Shown: positions 34,052-42,111, numbered from the stretch's first letter. The stretch is 58,200 bases of DNA from Dehalococcoidia bacterium (GCA_020847985.1 JADLBC010000033.1:1-58200); one strand, 5' to 3'. Notes: generated by a model from the letters alone, not told the origin. A program made the numbers and translations.

Positions 34052-34378
34052 CGCCGCAGTATGGAGGGCGCGCGCGCGAGGGCGAAGGCAGGAAACCTTG
34101 ACAGTGCTTGCGAATTCCTAACAGGGACGAACCGCGCCGGGAGTGGCGCGGTTTGCCATGATGGGACGTGTCCGGGGCGGATCGCGCACGCTTGTGTATG
34201 GAACTTGTAAAGCGTTGGCGAATTTGACGGTCCTGTAACAGAGTGTGGTGCGTTTGAAGGGGACCCCAAGCCCCGGCGCTGAGAACGTGGAGTGAGCGTG
34301 TACGGAACGCCACCGCCGGCCCGCCAGGGGGAGGTGGAAGGCGTGCGCACAAAGCCATGCGAAACAGGAGAAGGCGAT
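34052..34378. other. Intergenic region with promoter-like elements and a hairpin
   Basis: This 327-base gap separates a divergent pair. CATACT at 34058-34063 serves the small minus-strand gene. On the plus strand, TTGACA at 34098-34103 is followed by TAACAG about 15 bases on. Then comes a 9-bp hairpin at 34130-34153 (AACCGCGCC, loop GGGAGT, complement) ending in three T. A further TTGACG lies at 34223-34228. The arrangement could be a short attenuated leader or small RNA ahead of the IPT/TIG gene. No coding frame is supported. Confidence 0.4.
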
Positions 34379-36370
34379 ATGCCAGGAAAACAAGTCGCGG
34401 TTCCACGAACCGTGCTCATGCGCCTGGTGGCGCTTGCGGCGGTCGTGACCGCGCTGGTTGGGGCGGGTGCCTCGCCGGCGCTGGCGGCGGCTCCGACGGT
34501 GATATCGGTATCCCCGCTTATGGGGCCGGTGGCGGGCGGGACGACCGTGACGATCAGCGGGTCCGGGTTCACGAACGTGACGCCCGGCGTGCCGTGCCCG
34601 GCGGTGAAGTTCGGCGCCACCTCGGCGGCGAGTTGCAACGTCGTCAATGACACGACGATCAGCGCGACCACGCCCGCGGGCGCCTCTGCCGGCGCGGTGC
34701 AGGTGACCGTGACGAACAACACGGCGGAGACGAGCACGGCGGCGGTGAACTTCACCTATGTCGCGCAGCCGGTGGTCTCGACGCTTTCGCCGGTGACGGG
34801 ATCGACGAGCGGGGGCACGACGGTGGCCATCACGGGCACCGGGCTGCTGAACACGAGCTCGGTCTCCTTCGGTGGCACGCCAGCGACTTCGATCACGGTG
34901 CAGAACGACAACCTCCTGAGTGTCACGGCGCCGGCGCATGCCGCCGGGGCGGTGACGGTAACGGTGACGACGCCGGGCGGCACGAGTGTCGCGGGAGCGG
35001 GTACGACCTATACGTACACGCTGGCGCCGGCGCCGGTGATTACGGCGGTTTCGCCCACGAGCGGGACCACGTCGGGCGGCACGGTCGTCACGATCACGGG
35101 GACGGACCTCCTGGGTGCGACGGGCGTGACGTTCGGCGGTTCGCCCGGGACGAGCATCTCGAATGTGACGGCCACTTCGCTGCAGGTGACGACCCCGGCG
35201 CACGCGGCGGGGCTGGTCGATGTGCAGGTGACGACGCCTTCGGGCCCGAACGTGCAGACGGCGGCTTCGAAGTACACGTACGTGGCCTCGACGCTGCCGG
35301 TGGTGACCTCGGTTTCGCCCGTGGCCGGCCCATTGGCCGGGGGCACGGTGGTCACGGTCTCGGGGACCGGCTTCACCGGGACGACGCAGGTGCTGTTCGG
35401 CGGCGTTGCCGGCACGAATATCACGAACGTCACGGCCACTTCGTTGCAGGTGACGACGCCGGCGCGCGCGACCGCGGGACCGGTTGACGTGATTGTGACG
35501 GCGACGGGTGGCACGAGCGTGACGTCGTCGGTGGCGAAGTTCACCTATGCGAGCGTGCCGGCGGTGACGGCGGTGACTCCCGGTGGCGGGCCCACCACGG
35601 GCGGCACGGTGGTGACGCTGACGGGCACCGGCTTCACGGGCGCTACGACGGTGACCTTCGGGGGCATCGCCGGGACGGCCCTCGCGGTCGCGAGCGACAC
35701 GTCGCTGACGGTGACCACGCCGGCGGGCACGGCGGGCACGGCCGACGTGCTCGTGACGACGCCGCTGGGCCAGAGCGCGGTGGCGGCCGGCGCGAAATTC
35801 ACGTACGGGGCGACGGTGCCTTCGATCACGAGCCTGAGCCCGACATCGGGTGCGAGCGGCACGGTGGTCACGATCTCGGGCACGGGCTTCCTCGGCGCGA
35901 CGAGCGTGACCTTCGGCGGGACCGCGGGCACGTCGCTCACGGTGACGAGCAACACGTCGATCACGGTGACGGCGCCGGCGGGCACGGGCACGGTGGACGT
36001 GGTGGTCGTAGGACCGCTGGGTTCGAGCGCGGTCGGCACGCAGGCGAAGTTCACCTACCAGGGCGCGACGATCAGCTACACACTGACGTTCCGCTGGAGC
36101 CTGGTGGCGTGGAATGGGACCGATGGAATGGGCGTGGCGAACGCGCTCAAGGGCATCGAGACGCCGGACAACGCGGCGACGAACAACGTGTACTCGTCGG
36201 TGACGGCGGTGTTCCGCTGGAACGGCGGTTCGCAGAAGTGGGAAGCGTTCTTCCCGGGTTCGGAGGGGGTGCCTGGGGCGAACGACTTCAGCACATTCTC
36301 GAAGGGCCAGGCGTACTGGATTGCAACGAACGCGACAGGGTCTATCGTATGGACCGTGGCACAGGGGTAA
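34379..36370 (+). CDS. Secreted surface protein with six IPT/TIG repeats
   Basis: A 663-residue exported protein. The signal peptide (about 10-38) ends ASPALAAAP. Six immunoglobulin-like IPT/TIG repeats of about 85 residues follow; each starts with a PxVxxVSPxxG-like motif and contains GGTxVTIxGTGF. After about residue 560 comes a different C-terminal module with FRWSLVAWNGTDG, VFRWNGGSQKWEAF and a GQAYWIATN motif, likely a beta-sandwich. The ATG at 34379 follows an AGGAGAAGG stretch. Strong Thr/Gly/Val bias suits an extended stalk. It is probably cotranscribed with the next gene. Confidence 0.9.
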   Translation: MPGKQVAVPRTVLMRLVALAAVVTALVGAGASPALAAAPTVISVSPLMGPVAGGTTVTISGSGFTNVTPGVPCPAVKFGATSAASCNVVNDTTISATTPAGASAGAVQVTVTNNTAETSTAAVNFTYVAQPVVSTLSPVTGSTSGGTTVAITGTGLLNTSSVSFGGTPATSITVQNDNLLSVTAPAHAAGAVTVTVTTPGGTSVAGAGTTYTYTLAPAPVITAVSPTSGTTSGGTVVTITGTDLLGATGVTFGGSPGTSISNVTATSLQVTTPAHAAGLVDVQVTTPSGPNVQTAASKYTYVASTLPVVTSVSPVAGPLAGGTVVTVSGTGFTGTTQVLFGGVAGTNITNVTATSLQVTTPARATAGPVDVIVTATGGTSVTSSVAKFTYASVPAVTAVTPGGGPTTGGTVVTLTGTGFTGATTVTFGGIAGTALAVASDTSLTVTTPAGTAGTADVLVTTPLGQSAVAAGAKFTYGATVPSITSLSPTSGASGTVVTISGTGFLGATSVTFGGTAGTSLTVTSNTSITVTAPAGTGTVDVVVVGPLGSSAVGTQAKFTYQGATISYTLTFRWSLVAWNGTDGMGVANALKGIETPDNAATNNVYSSVTAVFRWNGGSQKWEAFFPGSEGVPGANDFSTFSKGQAYWIATNATGSIVWTVAQG

Positions 36371-36392
36371 TACAGCAATGAGGAGTAACCGA

Positions 36393-36956
36393 ATGACAGC
36401 ATCCTGGATTCGCATGCCGGTGGTGGCGCTGGCCGCCACGGGTGCGATCGCACTGAGCGCGATTGCGTTCGCGCAGGCGCCGCCTAACCCGCCGTCGCGG
36501 TTCGCGGGATCGGTGACGGTGAACGGCGCGCCGGCGGCAACGGGCGCGTCGATCCAGGCGAAGGTCGGCGCGACGAACTGCGGTTCGGCGGCCGTGTTCA
36601 TCGAAGCGGGCCAGTCCCGGTACGTCGTAGACGTGCCGGCGGCCGATGGCGCGAACGCGGGCTGCGGCACCGACGGGGCGACCGTGACGTTCTTCGTGAA
36701 CGGCGCGCAGGCCGCACAGACGGGCCAGTGGGCGAACTACAAGCTCACCGAGCTGAACCTGACGGTGGGCGGCGCGGCGGCAACGCCGACGGCGGCCCCG
36801 AGCGGCACGGCCGCCGCGACTTCGACGCCGAAGCCGCCGACGACGGGTTCGGGCACGGAAGGCGGCGCGGACACGAGCTGGGCGCTGCTCGCGGTGCTCG
36901 GCGCGGCGGCGCTCGGTGCGGGCGCGACGGCAACGGCGGTTTCGCGCAAGAAGTAG
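36393..36956 (+). CDS. Exported protein with C-terminal cell-surface anchor-like tail
   Basis: A 187-residue exported protein. The signal ends AFAQAPP. The middle (about 40-130) has VTVNGAPAATGASIQAKVG and two Cys (TNCGS and AGCGT), a beta-rich domain of the kind seen with carboxypeptidase-regulatory folds. A Thr/Pro/Ala linker leads to PPTTGSG, a hydrophobic helix and a final SRKK. This is a sorting-signal-like end, though not a true LPXTG. AGGAG at 36381-36385 selects the ATG at 36393 over ATG 36378. It lies 22 bases after the IPT/TIG gene. Confidence 0.82.
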   Translation: MTASWIRMPVVALAATGAIALSAIAFAQAPPNPPSRFAGSVTVNGAPAATGASIQAKVGATNCGSAAVFIEAGQSRYVVDVPAADGANAGCGTDGATVTFFVNGAQAAQTGQWANYKLTELNLTVGGAAATPTAAPSGTAAATSTPKPPTTGSGTEGGADTSWALLAVLGAAALGAGATATAVSRKK

Positions 36957-36979
36957 CGCCGGAAACGGCCACCAGCAGG

Positions 36980-37005
36980 AAGGGGCAGCCAGCCGGCTGC
37001 CCCTT
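36980..37005 (+). terminator. Intrinsic terminator after the surface-protein pair
   Basis: An 11-bp stem (AAGGGGCAGCC and complement) with an AGCC loop lies 23 bases after the stop. It ends in CTT rather than a long T-run. It also lies just beyond the stop of the convergent M20 gene. Confidence 0.75.
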
Positions 37006-37019
37006 CTTCGTGAGCGGAC

Positions 37020-38318
37020 TCAGGAAGCGATGCGGCGGACGATTTCGTACATCAGCTCGACGCCCATGTTGAGGTTGTCGATGGTGAGGAATTCGTTGTT
37101 GCCGTGGAAGCCGGCGCGCTCGGCGCCGCTCATGAGGCAGGGGATGAAGCCGTAGGCGGGGATGCCCCGGGCGCGCAGGAAGCGGTTGTCGGTGGCGCCG
37201 ATGGTCATCGAGGGGACGACGACGGCGTCTTCCATGGCCTCGGTGAGGACGGCGCGGATGGTGTGGAAGAGCTCGGTATCCCACGGCACGGCGGCGGGTT
37301 CGACTTCGCCGCGACGGTAGAAATCGACGGTGATGCGGTCGTCGGCGACGACTTCGCGGACCTGGCGGAGCCAATCGTGCGGGTCCTGGCCGGGGAGGAG
37401 GCGGCAATCGATGGCGGCCCAGCTCTTCGCGGGGACGACGTTTGTCTTGATGCCGCTGCGGAACTCGGTGATGTTCAGGGTGTTCATGAAGGCGGCCTGG
37501 AGTTCGCCGCCGCGGGCGATCTGGGCTTCGAGGGCGTCCTTCTCACTGCGCGGGGGGATGAGGCCGGCCTCGGCCAGGCGGTCGATGTAGGCGGTGGTAT
37601 CGGGGGTGAAGGTGATGCCGCGGTCCCAATCCTCGAGGCGGAGGAGGGCGCGCATGAGGTGCACGAGGGAGTTGTCGTGGTGGATGCGGCTGCCGTGGCC
37701 GGGGGTGCCGACGGCGGTGAGCTGAAGCCAGCAGATGGTCTTTTCGTTCGTGGCGATGTTGAAGAGCTTGACGTCTTCGCCGGCGAAGCGGTCGGCGCCG
37801 CCGCCGCCTTCGCTCAGTTCGAACTCGACATCGCAGATGTCGGGGCGGTTGTCGCAGAGCCACTTCATGCCCCAGGTGCTGCCGGCCTCCTCATCGGGGA
37901 CGGCGCAGAAGACGACGTCGCGCGCCAGGGGGACGCGGTTGCGGTGGAGGAGGAGGAAGGCCATGAGCTGCATGACGCCGCAGCCCTTCATATCGACGGC
38001 GCCGCGGCCGTAGACGCGGCCATCGCGGACGATGCCCTCGAAGGCGGGCATGTCCCAGTACTGCTCCTCGACGGGGACGACGTCGGTGTGGTTGCAGAGC
38101 ATGATCGGGCGCTTCGAGCCATCGCCGGTGAGGCGGGCGACGAGCACTTCGCGGTTGGGCTGGGTCTCGATGTATTCGCACGCGATGCCTTCTCGTTCGA
38201 GCAGCGAACCGAGGAAGCGGGCGGCGGGCTTTTCGTTGCCGGGCGGGTTCGAGGTATCGATTTGGAGGTAGCGGACGAAGATGTCGAGGGCTTCGGCGAA
38301 GGCGGGCGCGAGGTCCAT
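37020..38318 (-). CDS. M20-family metallopeptidase/deacylase
   Basis: A 432-residue two-zinc hydrolase. Metal ligands are visible as His77 and Asp79 (NHTDVVP), Asp109 (GRGAVDMKG), the catalytic and bridging Glu143 and Glu144 (PDEEAG), and a C-terminal His in AGFHGNNE. The lid domain contains LTAVGTPGHGSRIH. Family members remove N-acyl groups or cleave dipeptides; the substrate is unknown. A TATAGT box and GGGAG upstream indicate a normal, leadered start. Confidence 0.93.
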   Translation of the reverse strand: MDLAPAFAEALDIFVRYLQIDTSNPPGNEKPAARFLGSLLEREGIACEYIETQPNREVLVARLTGDGSKRPIMLCNHTDVVPVEEQYWDMPAFEGIVRDGRVYGRGAVDMKGCGVMQLMAFLLLHRNRVPLARDVVFCAVPDEEAGSTWGMKWLCDNRPDICDVEFELSEGGGGADRFAGEDVKLFNIATNEKTICWLQLTAVGTPGHGSRIHHDNSLVHLMRALLRLEDWDRGITFTPDTTAYIDRLAEAGLIPPRSEKDALEAQIARGGELQAAFMNTLNITEFRSGIKTNVVPAKSWAAIDCRLLPGQDPHDWLRQVREVVADDRITVDFYRRGEVEPAAVPWDTELFHTIRAVLTEAMEDAVVVPSMTIGATDNRFLRARGIPAYGFIPCLMSGAERAGFHGNNEFLTIDNLNMGVELMYEIVRRIAS

Positions 38319-38373
38319 GGTGCTCCCGGGAGGGTGAGGTGGCGGGGCCGACTATACGCCGGGGGAGCGATGG

Positions 38374-38379
38374 TAGAGT
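38374..38379 (+). promoter_or_regulatory. -10 box (TAGAGT) of the SUI1/YciH gene
   Basis: TAGAGT ends six bases before the ATG at 38386, and no ribosome site fits, so a leaderless start is predicted. Confidence 0.5.
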
Positions 38380-38385
38380 GGCGGC

Positions 38386-38757
38386 ATGGCAGGGAACGAC
38401 AATTCGCGGCTGGTGTATTCGACGGATGGGACGAGCGCGGGGCGCATCCGGCCGCCAGAGCCGCCAAAAGGGCGCGCGCCGCAGGCGGCGAAGGGCGCGG
38501 GTCCGGCCATCCCGGATGACGGCATCGTGCGGCTCTTTCGCGACCGCACGGGGCGAGGGGGGAAAACGGCGACGGCGATCACGGGCCTGCCGGGATCGGA
38601 TGCGGAGCTGGACGCGCTGCTCAAGAAGCTGAAGCAGCAAATGGGGACGGGCGGTTCGCGCGAAGGGCGCACGCTGCTCGTCCAGGGGGACCACCGCGAG
38701 CGGCTGGCGGCAGCGCTGGAGGCGATGGGGTTGAAGGTGAAGCTCGCGGGGGGGTGA
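38386..38757 (+). CDS. yciH: SUI1/eIF1-family translation initiation factor (YciH-like)
   Basis: A 123-residue protein. It opens SRLVYSTD, the classic start of bacterial YciH. After a Pro/Lys/Ala-rich linker comes a SUI1 domain (about 45-123) with VRLFRDRTGRGGKTATAITGLPG, a KKLKQQMGTGGS loop and VQGDHRERLAAALEAMGLKVK. SUI1 proteins bind the small ribosomal subunit near the P site and proofread start codon choice. E. coli YciH has been reported to disfavour leaderless mRNAs, which is notable given this gene's own start. Confidence 0.93.
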   Translation: MAGNDNSRLVYSTDGTSAGRIRPPEPPKGRAPQAAKGAGPAIPDDGIVRLFRDRTGRGGKTATAITGLPGSDAELDALLKKLKQQMGTGGSREGRTLLVQGDHRERLAAALEAMGLKVKLAGG

Positions 38758-38792
38758 GAGAGAGAAAAGAGAAAAGAGGAAGGAGGAAGGGG
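38756..38792. repeat. 37-base purine-only tract
   Basis: An uninterrupted run of A and G, mostly GAGA and GAAAAGA units, begins inside the SUI1 stop codon and runs into the heptamer array. A similar tract lies at 39708-39737, on the other side of coaE. Confidence 0.85.
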
Positions 38793-38820
38793 TTCGAGGT
38801 TCGAGGTTCGAGGCTCGAGG
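38791..38820. repeat. Heptamer tandem array (GGTTCGA type, four units)
   Basis: Three GGTTCGA units and one GGCTCGA, followed by GG. The last unit is identical to the repeat at 47992-48014. It lies in a 177-base noncoding gap between convergent genes. Confidence 0.85.
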
Positions 38821-38906
38821 CGGGGGGCTGCCCCGCGTGGGGCTTCCGCCCCCGGAGTGGCCTACCCCGGGTGTTGAGGTTGGCCATCGGACGAGGAGGG
38901 AGAACC

Positions 38907-38927
38907 GGGGGGCGCGTGGCGCCCCCC
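38907..38927. terminator. GC-only hairpin between SUI1 and coaE
   Basis: A 9-bp stem of GGGGGGCGC with its complement around a GTG loop lies seven bases beyond the coaE stop. No T-run follows on the minus strand, so it is a weak terminator candidate for the convergent genes. Confidence 0.5.
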
Positions 38928-38934
38928 GCGTGAT

Positions 38935-39657
38935 TTAGGAGGGTTTTTCGGCGGCGGCCTTTTCGGCGGCTGCTTTTTCGGCGGCGGCTTTGCGTTCTTC
39001 GATGAACTTCGGCCACCAGGCGTGGGAGACGGCTTCGGGGAGGGTGCCTTCGGCGTGGAGGCCGCGAATGCGGTCGATCTCGGCCTGGATGGTGGCGCGA
39101 AGCTCCTCGGGGGTGCCGTTGTTCTTGTGGACGAAGTCGGCGCCGGGGGCGCGGACGGCAAGGGGGACCATGGCCTTGACGCGCTGGTTGGCTTCGGCCT
39201 CGGTCATGGCGCGGAATTCGATGAGGCGCTGGACGGCGATCTCGTCATCGACGCCGATGAGCCAGACCTGGTCGCACCACATGCAGTAGCCGGGCTCGAG
39301 CAGGTTGACGGCTTCCATGACGGCGAGGTCGTTGGCGCCGAGGGTTTCGCGCCAGCCTTCGATTTCCTTCTTGATGGCGTCGTTGATATTGCCCATGGCG
39401 CGGGTGAGGGCGGCCATCTCGTCGGGTTTGCCGAAGACTTTCGCGCCGAGGATCTTGCGGTCGATATAGCCATCGGGGCCGACGACTTCCTGTCCGAAGT
39501 GGGCGACGACCTTGTCGAAGCCGGGGGTGCCGGGGTCGTAGAGGCGGTGCACGAGCTTGTCGGCGTCGCAGTGGACGGCGCCGTTTTCGACGAGGATCTG
39601 CGCGACGGTGGACTTGCCGGCGGCGATGGAGCCGGTGAGGCCGATGACCAGTGGCAT
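38935..39657 (-). CDS. coaE: Dephospho-CoA kinase with Lys/Ala/Glu-rich tail
   Basis: A 240-residue P-loop kinase that phosphorylates dephospho-CoA, the last step of CoA synthesis. It has GLTGSIAAGKST at residues 6-17, the HCDADKLVHRLY segment with catalytic Asp, and a lid with RLIEFRAMTEAEANQRV. The C-terminus adds three tandem AAAEK units that are unusual for the family and likely helical. A GGGAG site precedes the ATG at 39657. The core matches CoaE, though some motifs are loose. Confidence 0.85.
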   Translation of the reverse strand: MPLVIGLTGSIAAGKSTVAQILVENGAVHCDADKLVHRLYDPGTPGFDKVVAHFGQEVVGPDGYIDRKILGAKVFGKPDEMAALTRAMGNINDAIKKEIEGWRETLGANDLAVMEAVNLLEPGYCMWCDQVWLIGVDDEIAVQRLIEFRAMTEAEANQRVKAMVPLAVRAPGADFVHKNNGTPEELRATIQAEIDRIRGLHAEGTLPEAVSHAWWPKFIEERKAAAEKAAAEKAAAEKPS

Positions 39658-39707
39658 ATGGAAGACTCCCGGGCGCCGGCGTGGGCCGGCGAAGGTGGGG
39701 CAAGTGT

Positions 39708-39737
39708 GAAGAGAAATGGGAAAAGAGAAAAGGGGAA
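39708..39737. repeat. Purine-rich tract
   Basis: A run of A and G broken by a single T, with GAGAAAAG units like those at 38756-38792. It ends just before the promoter of the adenine phosphoribosyltransferase gene. Confidence 0.7.
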
Positions 39738-39744
39738 CGGGCGC

Positions 39745-39750
39745 TAGAAT
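39745..39750 (+). promoter_or_regulatory. -10 box (TAGAAT) of apt
   Basis: TAGAAT ends seven bases before the ATG at 39758. No Shine-Dalgarno sequence lies between, predicting a leaderless mRNA. Confidence 0.5.
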
Positions 39751-39757
39751 GCGGGCG

Positions 39758-40273
39758 ATGGACCTGAAGCGGTTTGTTCGTGACATTGCCGATTTCCCGG
39801 TGCCGGGGATCCTCTTCCGGGATATCACGCCTTTGCTGGGCGATGGCGCGGCGTTCGCGGCCGTGCTCGCGGCGCTGGAGCGGGATGCGCGGGCGCGGGA
39901 GGCGGAGGCGATCGTGGGGATCGAGTCGCGGGGGTTCATCTTCGGGGCGCCGCTGGCCGTGAGCCTGGGGTTGCCGTTCGTGCCCGTGCGCAAACCGGGC
40001 AAGCTGCCCGCGGCGCGGATGTCGCTGGAATACGCGCTGGAGTATGGCGAGAGCCAGCTCGATATCCACGCCGATGCGCTGCGGCCGGCGCAGCGGGCCT
40101 ACATCGTCGATGACCTGCTCGCGACGGGCGGGACAGCGCGGGCGGCGGCGAAGCTGGTGGAGCTGGTGGGCGGCACGGTGGCGGGGGCGGGGTTCGCGAT
40201 CGAGCTGACGGGGCTGGATGGTCGCGGCAAGCTGAGCGAGTACGCGGTCTACAGCGTGCTCCAATACGGGTAA
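39758..40273 (+). CDS. apt: Adenine phosphoribosyltransferase
   Basis: A 171-residue enzyme that salvages adenine to AMP using PRPP. It starts DLKRFVRDIADFPVPGILFRDITPLL, the Apt signature. It continues with GIESRGFIFGAPLA, VPVRKPGKLP and the PRPP-binding loop YIVDDLLATGGTARAA. The ATG at 39758 gives the usual Apt N-terminus; an upstream GTG-type extension reads through the purine tract and is unlikely. Adenine would be supplied by the MtnP enzyme encoded 2 kb downstream. Confidence 0.97.
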   Translation: MDLKRFVRDIADFPVPGILFRDITPLLGDGAAFAAVLAALERDARAREAEAIVGIESRGFIFGAPLAVSLGLPFVPVRKPGKLPAARMSLEYALEYGESQLDIHADALRPAQRAYIVDDLLATGGTARAAAKLVELVGGTVAGAGFAIELTGLDGRGKLSEYAVYSVLQYG

Positions 40274-40489
40274 GAGAGCGCGAAGTTAGTTCGTGAAAAA
40301 TCGGTCCGAGCCGGAGGATTCATTCGGCGTGCAACGGCGTGCACACTTGCGGACACGGCTGTGCAACACGCCCAATCCGTGCGCGGGAATCCATAATCGC
40401 GGTGGTGCAGCGAACGTTGGAACCCGGTCGTCATCCGCTTTCATTTCCGTATACGAATGAACGTCTTGACGCCCTCCCGGAAGGGTGAG

Positions 40490-40498
40490 TGCTACGAT
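40490..40498 (+). promoter_or_regulatory. Extended -10 promoter of the MarR gene
   Basis: TG, one base, then TACGAT form an extended -10 whose last base is nine bases before the ATG at 40508. TTGACG at 40466-40471 is nearby but is spaced too far for a standard -35. The 230-base gap upstream holds no gene. Confidence 0.45.
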
Positions 40499-40507
40499 CG
40501 GTTGATA

Positions 40508-40957
40508 ATGAACGCTGTCACCAAACCGGAACTCGCCCTCGTCACCGGGCTTTACCGGACGACGAATGCGATCGTCCGCGAGCTCGACCAGCGACTGGGC
40601 CGCGATCACAACGTCACGTTTATCCAGGCGGTGACGTTGCTCGCGGTCGATTCGTTCGACCGTCCCCAACCGCACCTGGTGGCCGACTACCTTTCGCAGC
40701 AATCGCAGACCGTGACCGGTGTATTGGACCGGCTGGAGCGGGCGGGGCACATCACGCGGCGGCGCGACCTGGATGACCGGAGGGCCGTGCGCCTGGAACT
40801 GACACGGTCGGGGCAGGAGCTTGTGAGCGGGATCAAGACGACGCTCCAGCAGCACGTCACGGATGTCATCGGCACGCTGGAGGTGCAAACGCGCAACCGC
40901 CTGGGCGATGACCTGGAGGCGCTGGAACGGTCGGTACGGTCGGCCTCGGGGCGGTGA
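40508..40957 (+). CDS. MarR-family transcriptional regulator
   Basis: A 149-residue winged-helix regulator. The DNA-binding core is PHLVADYLSQQSQTVTGVLDRLERAGHITRRRDLDDRRAVRLELTRSG in outline, with recognition helix QTVTGVLDRLE and a DDRR wing. Helical ends form the dimer interface. The effector and targets are unknown. The ATG at 40508 suits the family start; the longer frame from 40457 covers the promoter. It stands alone and ends in a hairpin. Confidence 0.9.
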   Translation: MNAVTKPELALVTGLYRTTNAIVRELDQRLGRDHNVTFIQAVTLLAVDSFDRPQPHLVADYLSQQSQTVTGVLDRLERAGHITRRRDLDDRRAVRLELTRSGQELVSGIKTTLQQHVTDVIGTLEVQTRNRLGDDLEALERSVRSASGR

Positions 40958-40980
40958 CCTCGCAACGCCGCATGAGGACG

Positions 40981-41002
40981 AGGGGGCGCCGGTGCGCCCT
41001 CT
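40981..41002 (+). terminator. Hairpin after the MarR gene
   Basis: A 9-bp stem (AGGGGGCGC with one G-T pair) and a CGGT loop, ending TCTCTT. A moderate intrinsic terminator. Confidence 0.55.
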
Positions 41003-41025
41003 CTTCGTGTCCGGGGCCGGGCCGC

Positions 41026-41031
41026 TAGACT
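41026..41031 (+). promoter_or_regulatory. -10 box (TAGACT) of mtnA
   Basis: TAGACT ends six bases before the GTG at 41038, consistent with a leaderless start for the recycling cluster. Confidence 0.45.
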
Positions 41032-41037
41032 GAGCGC

Positions 41038-42063
41038 GTGGATGATCTGCTGCCCATGCGACTGGAGCCGGCGCGGGGCGTGACCCTGCTGGACCAGACG
41101 GCGCTGCCGCACGAGGAGCGGTGGCTCGCACTGCGGGATGTCGCGGGGATCTGCGAGGCGATCCGGATGCTGCGCGTGCGCGGGGCACCCCTGCTCGGGC
41201 TCGCGGGGGCGGCGGCGCTGGCGATCGCGGCGAGCACGCGCGGGACTTCGAACGCGGAGCTGGAGGCGGCCGCTGACGAGATCATCGCGACGCGGCCGAC
41301 GGCGGTGGACCTCGCGACGGTGACGCGGAAGGCGCTCGCGGCGGCCCTGGCCGAGGGTGAGGAGCAGCGCGCGGGGGTGCTCTGGGCGTTCGCGGGGGCC
41401 TTCGCGGCGCAGCGGGCGGCCGAGGACCGCGCCATCGGCGAGCACGGCGCGGCACTCATCGCGCCCGGGAGCGCGGTACTGACGCATTGCAACGCGGGCG
41501 GACTCGCGACGGCGGGCATCGGCACGGCATTGGGCGTGGTGCGGGTCGCGTTCGAACAGGGACGGTTGGCGCGCTGCTACGCGACGGAGACGCGGCCGCT
41601 GCTGCAGGGCGCGCGGCTGACGATGTGGGAGCTGACGCGGGCGGGCATCCCCGCGACGCTGCTCCCGGACACTGCGGCGGCTTCGCTGATCGCGTCCGGG
41701 CGCGTGGCGTACGTGGTGACGGGTGCGGACCGGATCGCGGCGAACGGGGATGCGGCGAACAAGGTGGGCACGTATGGGCTGGCGGCGGTGGCCGCGCGGC
41801 ATGGCGTGCCGTTCGTCATCGCGGCGCCGTTGACGACCTTCGACCCGGCCTGCGCGGACGGCGGCGGCATCCCGATCGAGTTCCGGGCGGCGGAGGAAGT
41901 GGGCGGCTTCGGCGATGCGCGATGGGCGCCGCCCGGCGGGGAGGCGTACAACCCGGCCTTCGATGTGACCCCGGCGGAGCTCATCGCCGCGTTCGTGACG
42001 GAGCGGGGGGTTTTGCGGCCGCCGTTCGAGGCTTCGATCACAAAGGCGTTGGCGCAGCGATAA
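41038..42063 (+). CDS. mtnA: Methylthioribose-1-phosphate isomerase
   Basis: A 341-residue eIF2B-fold isomerase that opens 5-methylthioribose 1-phosphate to the ribulose form in methionine salvage. Conserved segments are MLRVRGAPLLGLAGA, the catalytic Cys in LTHCNAGGLAT (about 159), RPLLQGARLTMWEL and the catalytic Asp in VTGADRIAANGD. A GTG at 41038 is favoured by the -10 spacing; ATG 41056 is an alternative. No other mtn pathway genes except mtnP are present, so it may instead process 5-deoxyribose 1-phosphate. Confidence 0.96.
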   Translation: MDDLLPMRLEPARGVTLLDQTALPHEERWLALRDVAGICEAIRMLRVRGAPLLGLAGAAALAIAASTRGTSNAELEAAADEIIATRPTAVDLATVTRKALAAALAEGEEQRAGVLWAFAGAFAAQRAAEDRAIGEHGAALIAPGSAVLTHCNAGGLATAGIGTALGVVRVAFEQGRLARCYATETRPLLQGARLTMWELTRAGIPATLLPDTAAASLIASGRVAYVVTGADRIAANGDAANKVGTYGLAAVAARHGVPFVIAAPLTTFDPACADGGGIPIEFRAAEEVGGFGDARWAPPGGEAYNPAFDVTPAELIAAFVTERGVLRPPFEASITKALAQR

Positions 42064-42077
42064 GGGCGCGGAAACGA

Positions 42078-42083
42078 TAGACT
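42078..42083 (+). promoter_or_regulatory. -10-like box (TAGACT) between mtnA and mtnP
   Basis: TAGACT lies 28 bases before the mtnP GTG, so mtnP would have a short leader of about 20 bases if this is used. Confidence 0.35.
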
Positions 42084-42111
42084 GCGGCATACCCTCCGCC
42101 GGAACGCGCGC

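Noticed and set aside
34118..36670. 850-residue minus-strand open frame
   Set aside because: Arg/His-rich shadow of the IPT/TIG gene.
39716..39757. N-terminal extension of apt
   Set aside because: It would translate the purine tract and promoter; the family start is the ATG at 39758.
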